A stretch of DNA of 64,000 bases from Girardinichthys multiradiatus (taxonomy: Eukaryota; Chordata; Actinopteri; Cyprinodontiformes; Goodeidae): contig NC_061818.1 in assembly GCF_021462225.1 (NCBI RefSeq), positions 14,915,276 through 14,979,275 of the forward strand, in the 5' to 3' direction. Both the position numbers and the translations under genes were made by a program. Under the pieces are notes generated by a model, which saw nothing but the letters and a program-made list of their open reading frames with translations, made no database searches and had not been told where the DNA came from. The first letter of the stretch is position 1. The number at the start of each line of letters is the position of its first letter. Positions 25,701 to 36,600 of this stretch are shown one piece after another.

Positions 25701-28700
25701 GTACCACCATCCCAATTATCCCTGGATGTAGCAGAAGCAGAGTTTAGGCTGCCAGGCGACGCATCATTCGACACCAAACCACTCTCAGATGGGTACCTAG
25801 AACTGCGAATAGTGGTAGTGTTTATGGTTACTGATGATAATGCAGAGGAAGATGAAGGGTTTCTTTCATTTCCTTTCCCTACACCTTTTGAGGTGTCCAG
25901 GTCCCAGGCCACATTTTGCTTTATCTGAGTCTGCCCCCAGCCCGTGTTGGACAGAACCCTGGGGTCCAGGTCCGTTCGGTTGAGCATGCTAACTAAGGCC
26001 ACTTCTGCCTGGGAGGACTGGTTGGAACAATGCTGCGCAGAGCGCTCGTGTCCACTTCCGCTTCCAGCTACGGATCCACTGCCACTAGATGATGAATGTC
26101 TTCCACCACCTCCAACGGCAACACCCTGCCCTCCTACTCCTCCCCACTCCCCAACCGTCCCATCCCCACCTTCAATCCCTTTCTGATTGTCCAAAGCTTT
26201 TGTCATAGTTGCTAAATTTTGTGAGGCAGATTCCTCTGAACAGCTGCCACCACCACCCACACTGTCCGTACTGCTGCTGATGCTGCTCCCCTCCACTTCT
26301 CCACTTCCTATTGCTAAATTAATAGAACTGATACTTTCTGAAGTGCCACCCCAATTTGCTTCCGTACTCCCTCCTTCCCAAGCTCCCTGAGATACAACTG
26401 GTTTGACTGGCCCTCCACCAGTTCCCTTGCCCCATCCTGCTTTTTCATCCTGGCTATCAAACCTCCAAACATTCCCTTCCTGCCCCTCAGGTCCAGTACC
26501 CCCTCCGCCCCACCCATCTGCCTGTGAGGCACCTGTCCCAAGTTCAGAGGACACCGGAGGCATGGCCCTCCAAGATGAAGAGGCAGCAAAGGAGGAAGAC
26601 GAAGAGCCAGAAAAATTCTCACTCGCTTCACCTTCACCATCAACCTTATTTTCCTCATTGCTGCCTTCCTGATTTGGTCCGGCTTCTTTCATCGCCCCGC
26701 CTGAACATGGCCCCAGCACTGGATTTCCTAAGTGTTGCTGCTGTTCTCCAGTCTTGGCTTCCACAGCGGTTTCAGTGTGCTGCTGGTAAAGACCAGTTTG
26801 ATTCACAGATGAAAGTGTTTGAGTGGTGATGACAGTGGTGCTGGCAGAAAATGAGGAAGTTGAAGTCATGGACGAGTGCTGCAATGAGCCGCTGCAAGCC
26901 GAAACGGCGGTCCCGCCCTGCCCCAGGGCAGGCCAGGCAGAGGGGTTCACATTAGGGTTGAAATTGGCACCAGGGACGCTGCTGCTGCCACCCAAAGGGC
27001 TCTCTTGAGACCCAGGAAGATGGGAGACTTTGGAATTGTAAGATGCTGCCGAGCCTTGGCCTACCTCCACTTGGGACGAAGTGGAAGACACCCACACACC
27101 ACTTGGCTGAGCACATTCATTAGGCGAGGAGGAAGAAGAAAGAGCAGAAGAGCAAGGTGGGAAAAGATTGTCCAGGTTCCCTTCTCCTCCTCCTGCTGTT
27201 CCTCCCTTCTGCTGCATGTTTATCTCCCCCCATGAGGCACTACTGTTGTTGTTACCAGGGCAGTCCTGTTCCTGCACCTCTCCTCCAGCCCCTTCAGAAC
27301 TCAGTTTGGGGCCAGCAGTGATGCTGGGCCAGTCATCCAGGTCAGTCCCATCCATAAACACCTTCCTGCAGCCCTGAGAGGAGGACTGGCTGCTGGAGCC
27401 TGCCCCCCATGTGGAATTTGCATAAGTTGAAGTAGTAGTAGAAGACGACAGAGCAGCAACACAAAATGAGGATGAGCTGGGAGGTGAAGGGGAAGATGAA
27501 CCCACGTTGGAATCTGAGGACAAAAGCTTCTGAAGTTAATTTAACATTTCACAAGTAGGATTCCTCCAGCAGAGCAGATCCAGTTTTTAACGGTCCTATA
27601 AAGAAAAGACCGCTTTGGCGGTTAGTTTTATGATGAAGTTTTTTGGAGGGTCACAGTACAGGGAGCTCTTTTGACTACACATATCTTGTTATTACACGGT
27701 CCCTATAAATCACAGAAAATATTTGAATTACCAACAGCTAAACTTAAATTGAAATACAGGAATTTGCATGTTTAAATGTTTTGCCCATCCCTGCTCAAAA
27801 TAAAGACCAACATTTTTTTTTTTATTATTGCAGCATTAGTAGCCTTTATTTTTCCCCAGAGGGAGGGTGGAGAGAGGGGGAAGACATGCAGCAAGGATAT
27901 CCAGAGTCGGGACTCAAACCCGGGACGGCTGCCTCATAGACTGAAGCCTCTGAATGCGAGTCACATGCTTTACCTCTACAGCATGCGCCACGCACAAGAC
28001 CAAATTAGCTTTAAACATACATAACCTCACCTTCTGATGCAGAGATGCTGAGAAAATATGTAGTTACCTGTATTTCCATCTGTGTTTGCATTAGGGCTAT
28101 CTGGCCCCTGTAAAGATGGGGAACCATCCCAGCCACTGCCTCCTCCGACTCCTCCTGTACTGGAATCCCCTCCCCCCACCAGCATGGAGGACAGCGGTGG
28201 CTGGCCCCTCTTCAGTAGCACTTTATGGTCCTGCTGGCAGCGAAATCGTGGTGGGACTTCTCTAGACATGTATCGCTGCTGTGAACTTTGACTTCCAGAA
28301 GGAGACGAGGAGGAGGGCTGTCCGTTGGCCACAGCAGTCCGCTGCTTTGCATTGTTCCCGCCACCAGGAGGGACTTGGGTGGAACCCCCACCTGCACCAG
28401 GACTGGGTGATGATGGGGAAACTGGGCCAGAGCTGGGGGACACTGAGCCTGGGGCGGTGAGTGGCTGGGAACAGGAGGGCTTGGCTGGTTCTGGCACTGA
28501 AACATAAACACAGGCCAAGGTGTGAAATACTTTCAAGACTTGGGTTCATAAAGGTTACGCATTAGGAAAACTTATTTATAACGCTAGCACATGCGTGACA
28601 ACATTATCTGCAAAGTTTGTGCAGAGAAAACCTTTACATTACATAGTGTTTATTTAATATAAGGCATAAATAAAGTAACGACTAAACATAAAAACTTACC

Positions 28701-29576
28701 TTTGATTTTCTGTTCTGGCACCTAAAAGACGAGTCAGAGAAGAAAATATCAGGTAAAAAAAATGACGTCAACAGCAAGAATGGTACATTTATAAATGAGT
28801 TTACGCCTAAATCTAAAAAAAAAAAACAAAAGGCCTCATATTTGAGAGGTAGGTTTTGCTACTGCATCTGGAGAGGAGCCCAGAAAGACACATACAGGAA
28901 CAGCACCTTACAAAAGTATTCAAACACTTTTCAAGTTTGTTTCCCACTTTCTTTCTGGGATCTGTCACAAACAGAAAAAAAAAACACAAAACCCCAAATA
29001 AAAACAGACGTTGTGGAGCTTCCTCAGAAAAGAATGTAAATTACAATCAGAGATCCAAAAATAACACAGAGAAGTCCAAATGTATCTATGCAGCAACGCT
29101 AAAGCACAATTCAGGGCTTGTGCAGGAAAATATATAACATGCACAAATGATCTACAACAGTTGGCAATTTGCCCCTTTCAACCAGTTAGTATTGGGAAAT
29201 TTTTGTTTGATCCATTACGTCACAAACAAACAACAGTTTGGCTTTTCTTCCATCAAATGTTCAGCATTTCTGGGTCAGTGCCCAGGTATGCATGCACGGG
29301 CCAGCTAAGCATGCTTAGATGCAAGCCTGATTAGACTTGTGTTATCTGGCCAAATCAGACTGACTGAAACTGGAAATAATTAGATGTGTAACATGCAACA
29401 TGTCTAGATCCATTTTAAAACACTATTTTACCCCAACTATGAGGGATTATTACCAACTAAAAATATACAGTAATAACAAAAGATTGACCTTCTGAGAGGT
29501 TTCCCTTTTCTTTTTCTCTTCTTTCTTCTTTTTCTTGTCTTCCATGAACTGCTGTTCCCCTTCTTGATTCTCCTGT
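13720..29576 (-). CDS. tnrc6b: TNRC6B, GW182-family miRNA silencing scaffold (5' end open)
   Basis: Bridges Argonaute to PABP and the PAN2-PAN3 and CCR4-NOT deadenylases in cytoplasmic miRNA silencing (family knowledge). Twenty coding exons join with consistent phase: 29489..29576, 28700..28721, 28068..28496, 24763..27513, 22410..22556, 21990..22180, 21842..21904, 21599..21757, 21201..21338, 20681..20872, 20382..20486, 19169..19379, 18931..19083, 18627..18794, 18235..18381, 17336..17428, 16859..17068, 16582..16652, 15205..15344, 13720..14254. This is 6,013 nt, about 2,000 codons, with no stop or frameshift. Order of parts: Lys/Glu-rich N-terminus ([12 protein letters not shown]), conserved [21 protein letters not shown]-rich Argonaute-binding exon, Q-rich region, PAM2-type [18 protein letters not shown] ([20 protein letters not shown]) and terminal [14 protein letters not shown]. 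It fits TNRC6B better than 6A or 6C. The start codon is unresolved. Confidence 0.95.
14350..15170 (-). mobile_element. Decayed Tc1-like transposon in tnrc6b intron
   Basis: Shows the family landmarks in order: ttattgggattttta end region, ggctgttgttgtgctggaag, ttagctccatttatcttccc, a degenerate transposase catalytic block, and an end near aaaatgtgaaaaag. It lies in the last tnrc6b intron, ending about 35 bp before exon 15205..15344. The transposase sense would be minus, but it is broken throughout. Confidence 0.75.
15835..16370 (-). mobile_element. Internally deleted Tc1-like element
   Basis: Both end regions are present (ttctcacattttttgac on the left, ggacaaaatgtgaaacag on the right) together with the ggctgttgtcctgctggaag segment, while most of the transposase region is missing. 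It sits in the tnrc6b intron between exons 15205..15344 and 16582..16652. Confidence 0.65.
17960..18065. mobile_element. Tc1-like terminal fragment
   Basis: Only the end of the family consensus is recognisable: ctataacataaaatcctggtaaattatac followed by a region ending gggtatgattacttttg. A short relic in a tnrc6b intron. Confidence 0.5.
20681..20872 (-). other. tnrc6b: tnrc6b exon with VGG tandem repeat
   Basis: A 64-codon exon that starts [14 protein letters not shown] and ends in the conserved [20 protein letters not shown] segment. Between them lies a run of [14 protein letters not shown] triplets interrupted by SV. The flanks match TNRC6B; the Val-Gly-Gly run does not resemble the mammalian protein and is probably a lineage-specific coding minisatellite. 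Confidence 0.85.
22690..24755. other. tnrc6b intron with CpG-denser patches
   Basis: No coding exon was found between 22557 and 24762. Two patches (about 23120-23420 and 23950-24200) are richer in CpG than the surrounding AT-rich intron, and the second includes a poly-G run near 24036-24047. They could be an alternative promoter or ends of an unrecognised insertion. There is no firm assignment. Confidence 0.3.
24763..27513 (-). other. tnrc6b: tnrc6b giant GW-repeat exon
   Basis: A single 2,751-nt open exon of 917 codons. It holds the Ser/Gly/Trp-rich low-complexity region with many GWG or WG motifs, including the conserved block [20 protein letters not shown] and the later [10 protein letters not shown]. 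In this family it supplies the tryptophan pockets that bind Argonaute. Acceptor CCTCAG at 27514-27515; donor GTAAGT directly below 24763. The long plus-strand ORFs over it are antisense shadows. Confidence 0.95.
27845..28005 (-). repeat. tRNA-derived SINE
   Basis: On the minus strand the segment opens with a tRNA-like A-box region (gtggcgcatgctgtagaggt), and about 60 nt later has a B-box-like gggtttgagtcccg. Its tail has the tgctgcatgtcttccccctc motif of a common teleost SINE. Internal pol III promoter boxes in the right order and spacing support a tRNA origin. It lies in a tnrc6b intron, in the same orientation as the gene. Confidence 0.7.
28896..28960. mobile_element. Tc1-like terminal fragment
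   Basis: The segment ccttacaaaagtattcaaac followed by a T-rich stretch matches the outer end of the teleost Tc1-like family. The rest of the element could not be traced with confidence to about 29470. Confidence 0.5.
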
Positions 29577-30289
29577 CTGTGAAAAGAAATGCACACATTC
29601 AATTATTCATGCTATTAACGCTGCTGCAATTTAATTTTTTAGCCATCAGAATCAAGCCACCTTCAAAAACAAACAACACCTTTACATTGCGTTTTCCAAG
29701 AGCCTCCAACAATGCCAATGTTGTAAGGAGAGTACTGTTAACCAAGGGTAGACAACACTGGCTCTGCATTGCATAATTCATTAACCAACAAACCATTACA
29801 AGTCCAAACGGCGGACGACGCAGGCTGCAGAAAAAACACATGCACGGCCTCTAACGTTTGTTGCTTTTTAGCAGAGACTGACTGCATAATCCAGATCATA
29901 ACACGTCTAATGTGAGTTTATCATAGGTGAGTCATCTGTCCAGTTTGCAGCCATCTAACCAGAAGAGAGAAATGCAATATAGAAGAACTCTAAGCAGTTT
30001 TCTTATTTGAAAACGTATTAGTTAACAGATCCTAAGACCTCAGCAGAATTTAAAGTATTTCTATTTTATAATTATTTTACTATCATTTTTTTTTACTTAC
30101 CGTAAATCTTACAATACCAAGAAATGTTTTTTTTTTCCTCTAGGAAATTTGAATAAACAAGAGGAAACAACACAGTGTTAAGAGGACAGCTCTGGTATGT
30201 GAACATATCAATTGTAGCAAACGTTTCCCACTTTGACAAACAATATTACATTTGCAGCATAGCTGAAATCCTTTACCACAGACATTTAG

Positions 30290-31770
30290 AGTGCCTTACC
30301 AAAGTATTCATACCACTTGAGTGCCTTCACAGTTTTCCCTCAGCTTAAAATGACAAAATACAACACATGTTTGGGGGATTATGTGAGATAAACCAACACA
30401 ATGCAGTGGATGAATGTGATGTGGAAAAAGAATTATACATGGTTTTTACAGCAACAACAAAAAAATCTGAAAAGTGTGGCATGCATTTGTATTCAGCCCC
30501 AGAGTCAATACCTTTTAAAACAACTTTCAACACAAAACATGGCTCCTCATTCATTAAGGTATGTCTCAACCAGCTTCATGGGGATGGAAATATTCGCCTA
30601 TTCCTTTAAAAACAGCTAAAGCTCAGTCAGACTGGATGAAGAGTGTCAGTTTTCAAGTCTTGTCAAAGATACACAACTAGATGTTGGTCTAAACTTTGAC
30701 AGGGCCATTCAAACACCTGAATATAGTTTGATTGAAAACATTTTATGGTAGCTCTGGCTGTATTTAGAGTTGTTGTCCTTTTTATAGGTTACTCTCCACC
30801 ACAGTTCCAAGTCTTTTCTAGCCTCTTACAGGTTTTCCTTAATATTTTCCCTGTTTTTATGCTTCATCCATTTTCCTTTCAACTGTCACAAACTTCCCTA
30901 TCCCTGCTAAGTTGAAGCTGTCCAGGCAGCTCCATATTTCACTGTAGAGATGGTGTGTTCAAGGCGATGTGAAATATTAGTGTTCTGCCACAGTGTTTTA
31001 CATTTAGTTTAAAAAGTTCTATTTGGGTCTCATCTGTGTCCCCTACACGGGTAGTACCAAACTGGATGTTGAACAGCTTTCTTTCAACAATGGCTTTTGT
31101 TCTTGCCACTCTTCCATGAAGACATGGTCCGTGAGTGGTCGGTTAGCAGTTAGCATGACCGTCCTGTCAGCAGATTCTCCCACCTGAGCGGTGGATCTTA
31201 GCAGTTCCTCCACAGTCACCATGAGTCATTTCACTGCTTTTTCTGGTTATTGCCATGTGTTGATATATTTGCAGCTCTTTCCATTTTCAGATGGATGTTC
31301 AGTTCACTGAGAAGTCCAAAGCTGGGAATATTGTGTTTTAATGTAACCTCCTTGTAGAACTCTGCTACATTCTGCCTGACCTGTCTGCTCCCTTCCTTAG
31401 GTCTTGATGATGCCTTTTGTTTACCAACGTTTACTAAATATAACCTCGGAGGCCCTAACCTAACAGCTGGCTCTAAACTGCAGATAAACTACACACAGGT
31501 GGATCCTTATTTACGAATTAGGTGACATTTGATGACAATTAGTAGAACTGCATTTTAATTAGGGGTATCAGGCAAAGGCAGGCTCAATGAAACATTTGTA
31601 AAAATAAAAAAACTAAATTGAAAGGCTTATATCACTTTCCTTTCACTTCACAATTATTAACTACCACGTGTTGGTCTAATCCATAAAATCCCATTAAAAT
31701 ACATTGATGTTTGTGGTTCTAACGTGAAAAAATGTGAATGGATTATTAAAACGTTTGTAAAGTACAATAG
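30290..31770 (-). mobile_element. Near full-length, decayed Tc1-like transposon
   Basis: About 1.48 kb from a left end (ccttaccaaagtattcatac) to a right end (aaaatgtgaatggattatta). It keeps the internal landmarks in order: ggtagctctggctgtattta, the degenerate catalytic block, ctcatctgtgtcccc, ttctcccacctgagcggtgg, ccttccttaggtcttgatga and acacacaggtggatcc. The transposase sense is minus; frameshifts and stops are frequent, so no functional ORF remains. It sits in the first tnrc6b intron and is the most complete copy of this family here. Confidence 0.8.
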
Positions 31771-32359
31771 TGGCTGTGGACCTGAAATTATTCTGCTCGT
31801 TAAGCTTCACATTATTAGAAGTGTGTGCAATGGTGGTTTAAGCTAACTGGATCACTACTGGGTTTAATCCTTCACTTTGTAATACACTATGTGTTCACTT
31901 TTAAGTACCTGCGAGCAGCCGCCGAAGAAATTGACCTTAACCCTTATGTAAATAACATGCTAACGAGGTACAGTAGAGTCGGTGCTAGCTGTCAACAGAG
32001 CAGATTCACTCAGAACCTCAACACGATCCATCCTGAACTCAGCCGACAAACACTAACGTCACATTAACTTACCAACAATGTGCCATTTGTTCTCATTGTC
32101 CTTCATTTTGCAAATTACACCCTTAAGGACCTTTTAAGTGAGTGATTGGTTAGCAGGCTGCTCGGCTGCTGGTTCTAACATTTGCCAGGGCCAAATTTAT
32201 ACGACGAAACTTGTATGACGTTTGTCCAAGCGAAGCTATCCTAACACAGATGGCGTGAAGCTTGCCGTGTAAATAAAGAAGCAGCTGCGTTATTATCTGC
32301 GTCATATGTTCTGTGAAAAGGCTCATGTAGCGCATAGACATTAAAGGGATATTACTCAC

Positions 32360-32830
32360 CTCGGGAATCACACAGGACATAAAGTGCTTCTGTGCAAAAA
32401 TTCTTGCAGACCCACCGCTAGCAGGCTAGCAAGGTAGCTAGCCTAGCGAGCTAGTTCTTCGAGGCTTTCAAGGCTAAATTGAATAAGAAATGACATCACC
32501 GGGAGGCGAAAAATGTTAATCGTAGAAAAAGTGGAAAAAACGCAACTACTCCTTTTTTGCGCAAATGTAGTTCTCAAGCTGTAAACAAAAAACACGTATC
32601 CCCTTGATTACTGTCTATCGCTGTGTGATCGGTTAGTTTACTATCGGCCATTTTGCTTCTCTGTGGAGGTTCAGCCAGTGTATTATATCACCACCAGGCT
32701 GCTTGTTGATCAGAGAAGGGAGGAGGAGCACGGCGAGTACAGCTGCAGACCACCAGAGGGCGCCTTGAAGCCAGGAGCAAATTCCACTTTCCGTGAGCGT
32801 AGCATTATTAAGCACGGTCCACGAGAGGGC
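32360..32830 (-). promoter_or_regulatory. tnrc6b: Likely tnrc6b promoter and leader exon
   Basis: A GC-richer block with a strong minus-strand donor (CCCGAG|GTGAGT, exon end 32360) upstream of the first recognised tnrc6b coding exon. An ATG at 32378-32380 would read only seven codons and is out of phase with exon 29489..29576, so the exon is probably untranslated leader. The transcription start was not located. Confidence 0.5.
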
Positions 32831-33340
32831 GCCAAATAAAGTTAATAAATGTGATTAAATTCAAGTTTTTATTTTGATTAAATATAAAGATGATGAGTAC
32901 TATAATGATAATGCTGACGACAATTATTACTATTGTTATTCACATTTTGAAGTAGCTCTACCAGTAAATGTAATAATCATAATACTTATTAATATAATCA
33001 TTTATTTTTAATAATAATTATATAATTATAAGTATATATAACAATTATTTAATGATTACTATGGTATTATTTTACAAAGGGATACAGTGTGAATATCAAC
33101 ACAGAAATTTTATGTAAAATAAAAATCCAGATTTTTGCAATTAAGTATAATGCAAAAGTATTTATTTCAAAATAAAAAAAGTGATTCTAATTAAACAAAT
33201 AGCACTAAAATGCTGACCTTGAGTCATACAAATGTCACTTAAGCATGTCAAGAAATGCACATTTTCTTTAAAACACAACATCAAACAGAATTCACAGTAG
33301 TTCGAAAAACATGTATTAGTTGTTTGTTAAATTTTTTAAC
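32831..33340. other. AT-rich gap between tnrc6b and card10
   Basis: Very AT-rich with short TAAT and TATA runs, particularly 32940-33065. Nothing coding or repetitive was recognised. Confidence 0.5.
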
Positions 33341-33350
33341 CACGTTAAGC

Positions 33351-33356
33351 TTTATT
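33351..33356 (-). terminator. card10: card10 polyadenylation signal
   Basis: AATAAA on the minus strand (plus tttatt), about 315 bp after the card10 stop at 33669-33671. The 3' UTR would be 33340-33668. Confidence 0.55.
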
Positions 33357-33668
33357 AAACTGTACAGCTTTAGAAAATATTCTAACCTTAATTGTAGTGA
33401 GGAGTCTGAAGGGAAAGGCAATATTGCATCGTGATGTATTTGCTACAGGTTGATTTGTACTGACATGAGTATTATGACAATATGGTATCTAAAATAGTTA
33501 ATATTATCGGATGCGCAAAAGCCTAAATTGGCTTCTGTTGAAATTCTAAATAAATCTTTCCATGAGCACATTACATCACAGCTAATGTAAAGATCCTGCT
33601 TTAGTACCTGCTCCCATAACAGCAGAATAATCAAGTTTGTATTATCATTAAATACACACATCCATCCT

Positions 33669-36600
33669 CTATTGCAGCCTGTCAAGTTCAACCCATGCTA
33701 CTGCCCTCTGCTGCCTTAGGATCGCAACACGTAAGGTTTCCAGCAGCTCCTCGGTCGAGCTCCAGGTGTTTGGCTCCACAGTGTAGTAAAGCAGAGGCAG
33801 TGTTTCCAGCTGCAGCTCCTCAGCCTGGCACACCTCCTCCATTATGCTGTCCTCTCCACACCTCGGAAAAAACTTCCTGTTTGTATCGCACAAACATATC
33901 TCAATAAACATGTTGCTTATTAAAGGTAACATAGATCATCCTGGGTTCATCCTGGAAAAACTATTAAACCTACTTGAACTTCTTGTGCTTTTTGTTTTTA
34001 GGGCGAATGTGGATGACAATGGGGTAAATCCCCTGCCTCAGCAGGCCCTCCACACTGGGGAGCCCCAGCTCTAGCTGACAATGCCTGTCCTGATGGAGAT
34101 AAAGGGAAAGAATGGGAGAATGTGTGACAACATGCATTCAGCAATGCTTTGGGTTCTGCTTTTGCGCCATGCAGAACAAAAGAACACCAAGTTGTACCTG
34201 ACTGATCACATCCTGTATTGATTCCAGCCTTATTCCCAGAACCTGCTCTGGACTGCAGGAATCTAACAGAAATATCCCTTTGTCCTTTTGTTCTGAAGCT
34301 TGAATAGGTTCTGAAAATGGAAAACAGAATGAGGTGCATCATGTGGTGATCCTCAGGCTTTACCCCCTGATTTTTGTATAAAGTGTCATATAAATGTAAA
34401 ATGTCTTGAAATACAGTCAGACTTCCATATGGTTTATTGGGATTTTATGTAATAGACCAACGCAAAACAGCAAATATTTGTGGAGTGGAAGGGAAATCAT
34501 ACATTACAAATAAAAGTCTATAAAGTGTGGCAAGCATTTGTATTCAGCCTCCTTTACTCTGATTGCCTTAATAATAAAGCACAATGACAGAATCTGTTTA
34601 GAGGATGACTATTATGTATGCACTCCCTCAAATCTGGCCTTTCTGGAAGAATGACAGAGGAAATCCACTGTTGCATGAAAGCCATAAGAAGTCCCGTTTG
34701 GACTTTGGGTAACAGCAATCATTTTCTTTCCACCTGACAATTATGCTCTACTTGACACATGTTGACGTGTTGATCTGTCAAAATCAATCCCAATAAATTA
34801 TACTGAATTTACATTATGACAAAATCCAGGCTTATGACCATTTCAAAGTATTGTATGTGTCTATTTCATCCTCACCTGGTGGGCAGGTGTTAAAGTTCAA
34901 ACCGGACTCTGCTGGCAGCAGCAGCCTCTCGATCAGCCCACGGGATAGAGGAGAGGGCGAGAAGATGACCGGCCTCTTAGTCTGAACTCTCATTGGCTGC
35001 ACCAAACTGTATGGGATCAAATGGTCCTCATGGCCTGTAGAAGGGAGGTAAAACCTACATCAAAAATGCACAATAGAGCAACAGAAGTACTGTAGATTGC
35101 TGCAGACTGGGAACACAAGCTTACGTTTGCTGAGAGTGTAAAAAACTTGCTTTGAGGAACCACTACCCCGAGTGTTGGTATCCAGTGACTTGACCAGTCG
35201 AACACGGTCAGGCATTTTCTTTGGAAACTACAGAAATGAAGCACAATAAAACAGCATTAAGTGTTGGAGGTTTAGAGGTTCACTTATAGTCTAGTTACCA
35301 CTAGATATCAAGCCGAACCTGTTTCATTGCAATAGGAACAGACCTACCATCCTCTTCTTCATGTCCTTTTGTTCCAGTGACATTTTCGTAACATTATAAG
35401 CAATAACTGTTGTGCCCTGGAGGAAAACAGATGTTTTACATTTGAAAGGTATTGAAAACTATAAAGTATGATTAAAATCAGTTAAAATTTCTAATAAAGC
35501 AGTCAAATCCAACTGTATCTGTCCAACCTGTTGTAGTTGGGCACAATTCCTGTCTGCAGGGGTACGGCCGTGTCCCGGTCCACCAGGGAGCAGCGCCACT
35601 GGTATTTCCCATTGTGCCTTGTGTCTGTGACATGTACGATGTCATCACAGGAAACACCCAGAGATGGCGGGTCACCATGAGGCTCCATGTTAAGATTAAC
35701 ACGCGCATAGAAGGAGTCAGCGCCCACAAAGGATGGCGAGGATCGCTCTGAGCAGAGCTTGGAGTAGGCTGAAAATGGGAAACAAAAGAACTGACGACAA
35801 ATAAGTAGGAATATTCCAGTTAAGTCCTGATCCCTATTGGATTAGACATCTCTAAAGTGTAATCTGGAACGTTTTGGTTCAACCCTTAGGTCTCCTTGTC
35901 CTTTGATATTTGTCAAACCTCCAAACTTACCGTCTGGGTTCCTCTGGTGTTTGAGTGTTGAGGGCTCGGTCCACCACTGCAGAGAAAAGTGGGCCACCTC
36001 AGCAGTGCACTGAGCCAGGAGCACACTTCCTCCACCAAACTGAACCTGATCCAGCTGGACACCATAAAGACAAAAGGGTGTAGGACGTTACAGTCTAAGT
36101 TTCATCTACAGTTTTAAAGCATAACACCTCCCTGAAGCTGCAGATACAAGCTGGAGTTGTCCACAAGGGTCAAAGCATGCAGAAGATTAGTAAAGTATTT
36201 TTTTTTTTGCACAGAGTGTTCATACAATTTTTAGTGATTGTTCAGACACAGACCTCCAGCAGCTCGCAGCCCTCCTGCAGTCCACACTGTTCGGCCAGTG
36301 AACCAGCTTTCCCGTGACTGACAAAGATCCCAGTTCGATTTCCTCCAAGTATAGTGACATCATCAGCCAGACTGGCTCTTCCAAGCTTTGGCGAGTTGGA
36401 GGGGCTTGAACATGGAGAGCAGGGTGAGGGTGGCTTCCTGACCACAAGAACAAAATGCACTAAAAATAAGTACGAGTCCAGAATTGTTCACTTTCTGCAA
36501 TTTAGTAATATGTGTAAAACAAAGTCACATTTTAAAGATTTCCCAGATAAAATGAAATAAAGTGGCTTGCAAAAACCTTTTCACATGTTGTCACATTGCA

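Noticed and set aside
24892..27377. Several long ORFs antisense or out of frame in the tnrc6b GW exon
   Set aside because: Shadows of the GC-rich, low-complexity reading frame; none has family similarity or splice context.
30101..30143. Small minus-strand exon candidate with donor ACG|GTAAGT for the tnrc6b leader
   Set aside because: No ATG in it, a weak poly-A body and nothing to confirm splicing; kept out of the model.
32360..32380. ATG reading MSCVIPE as the tnrc6b start
   Set aside because: Phase 0 at the donor puts exon 29489..29576 out of frame, so it is more likely leader sequence.
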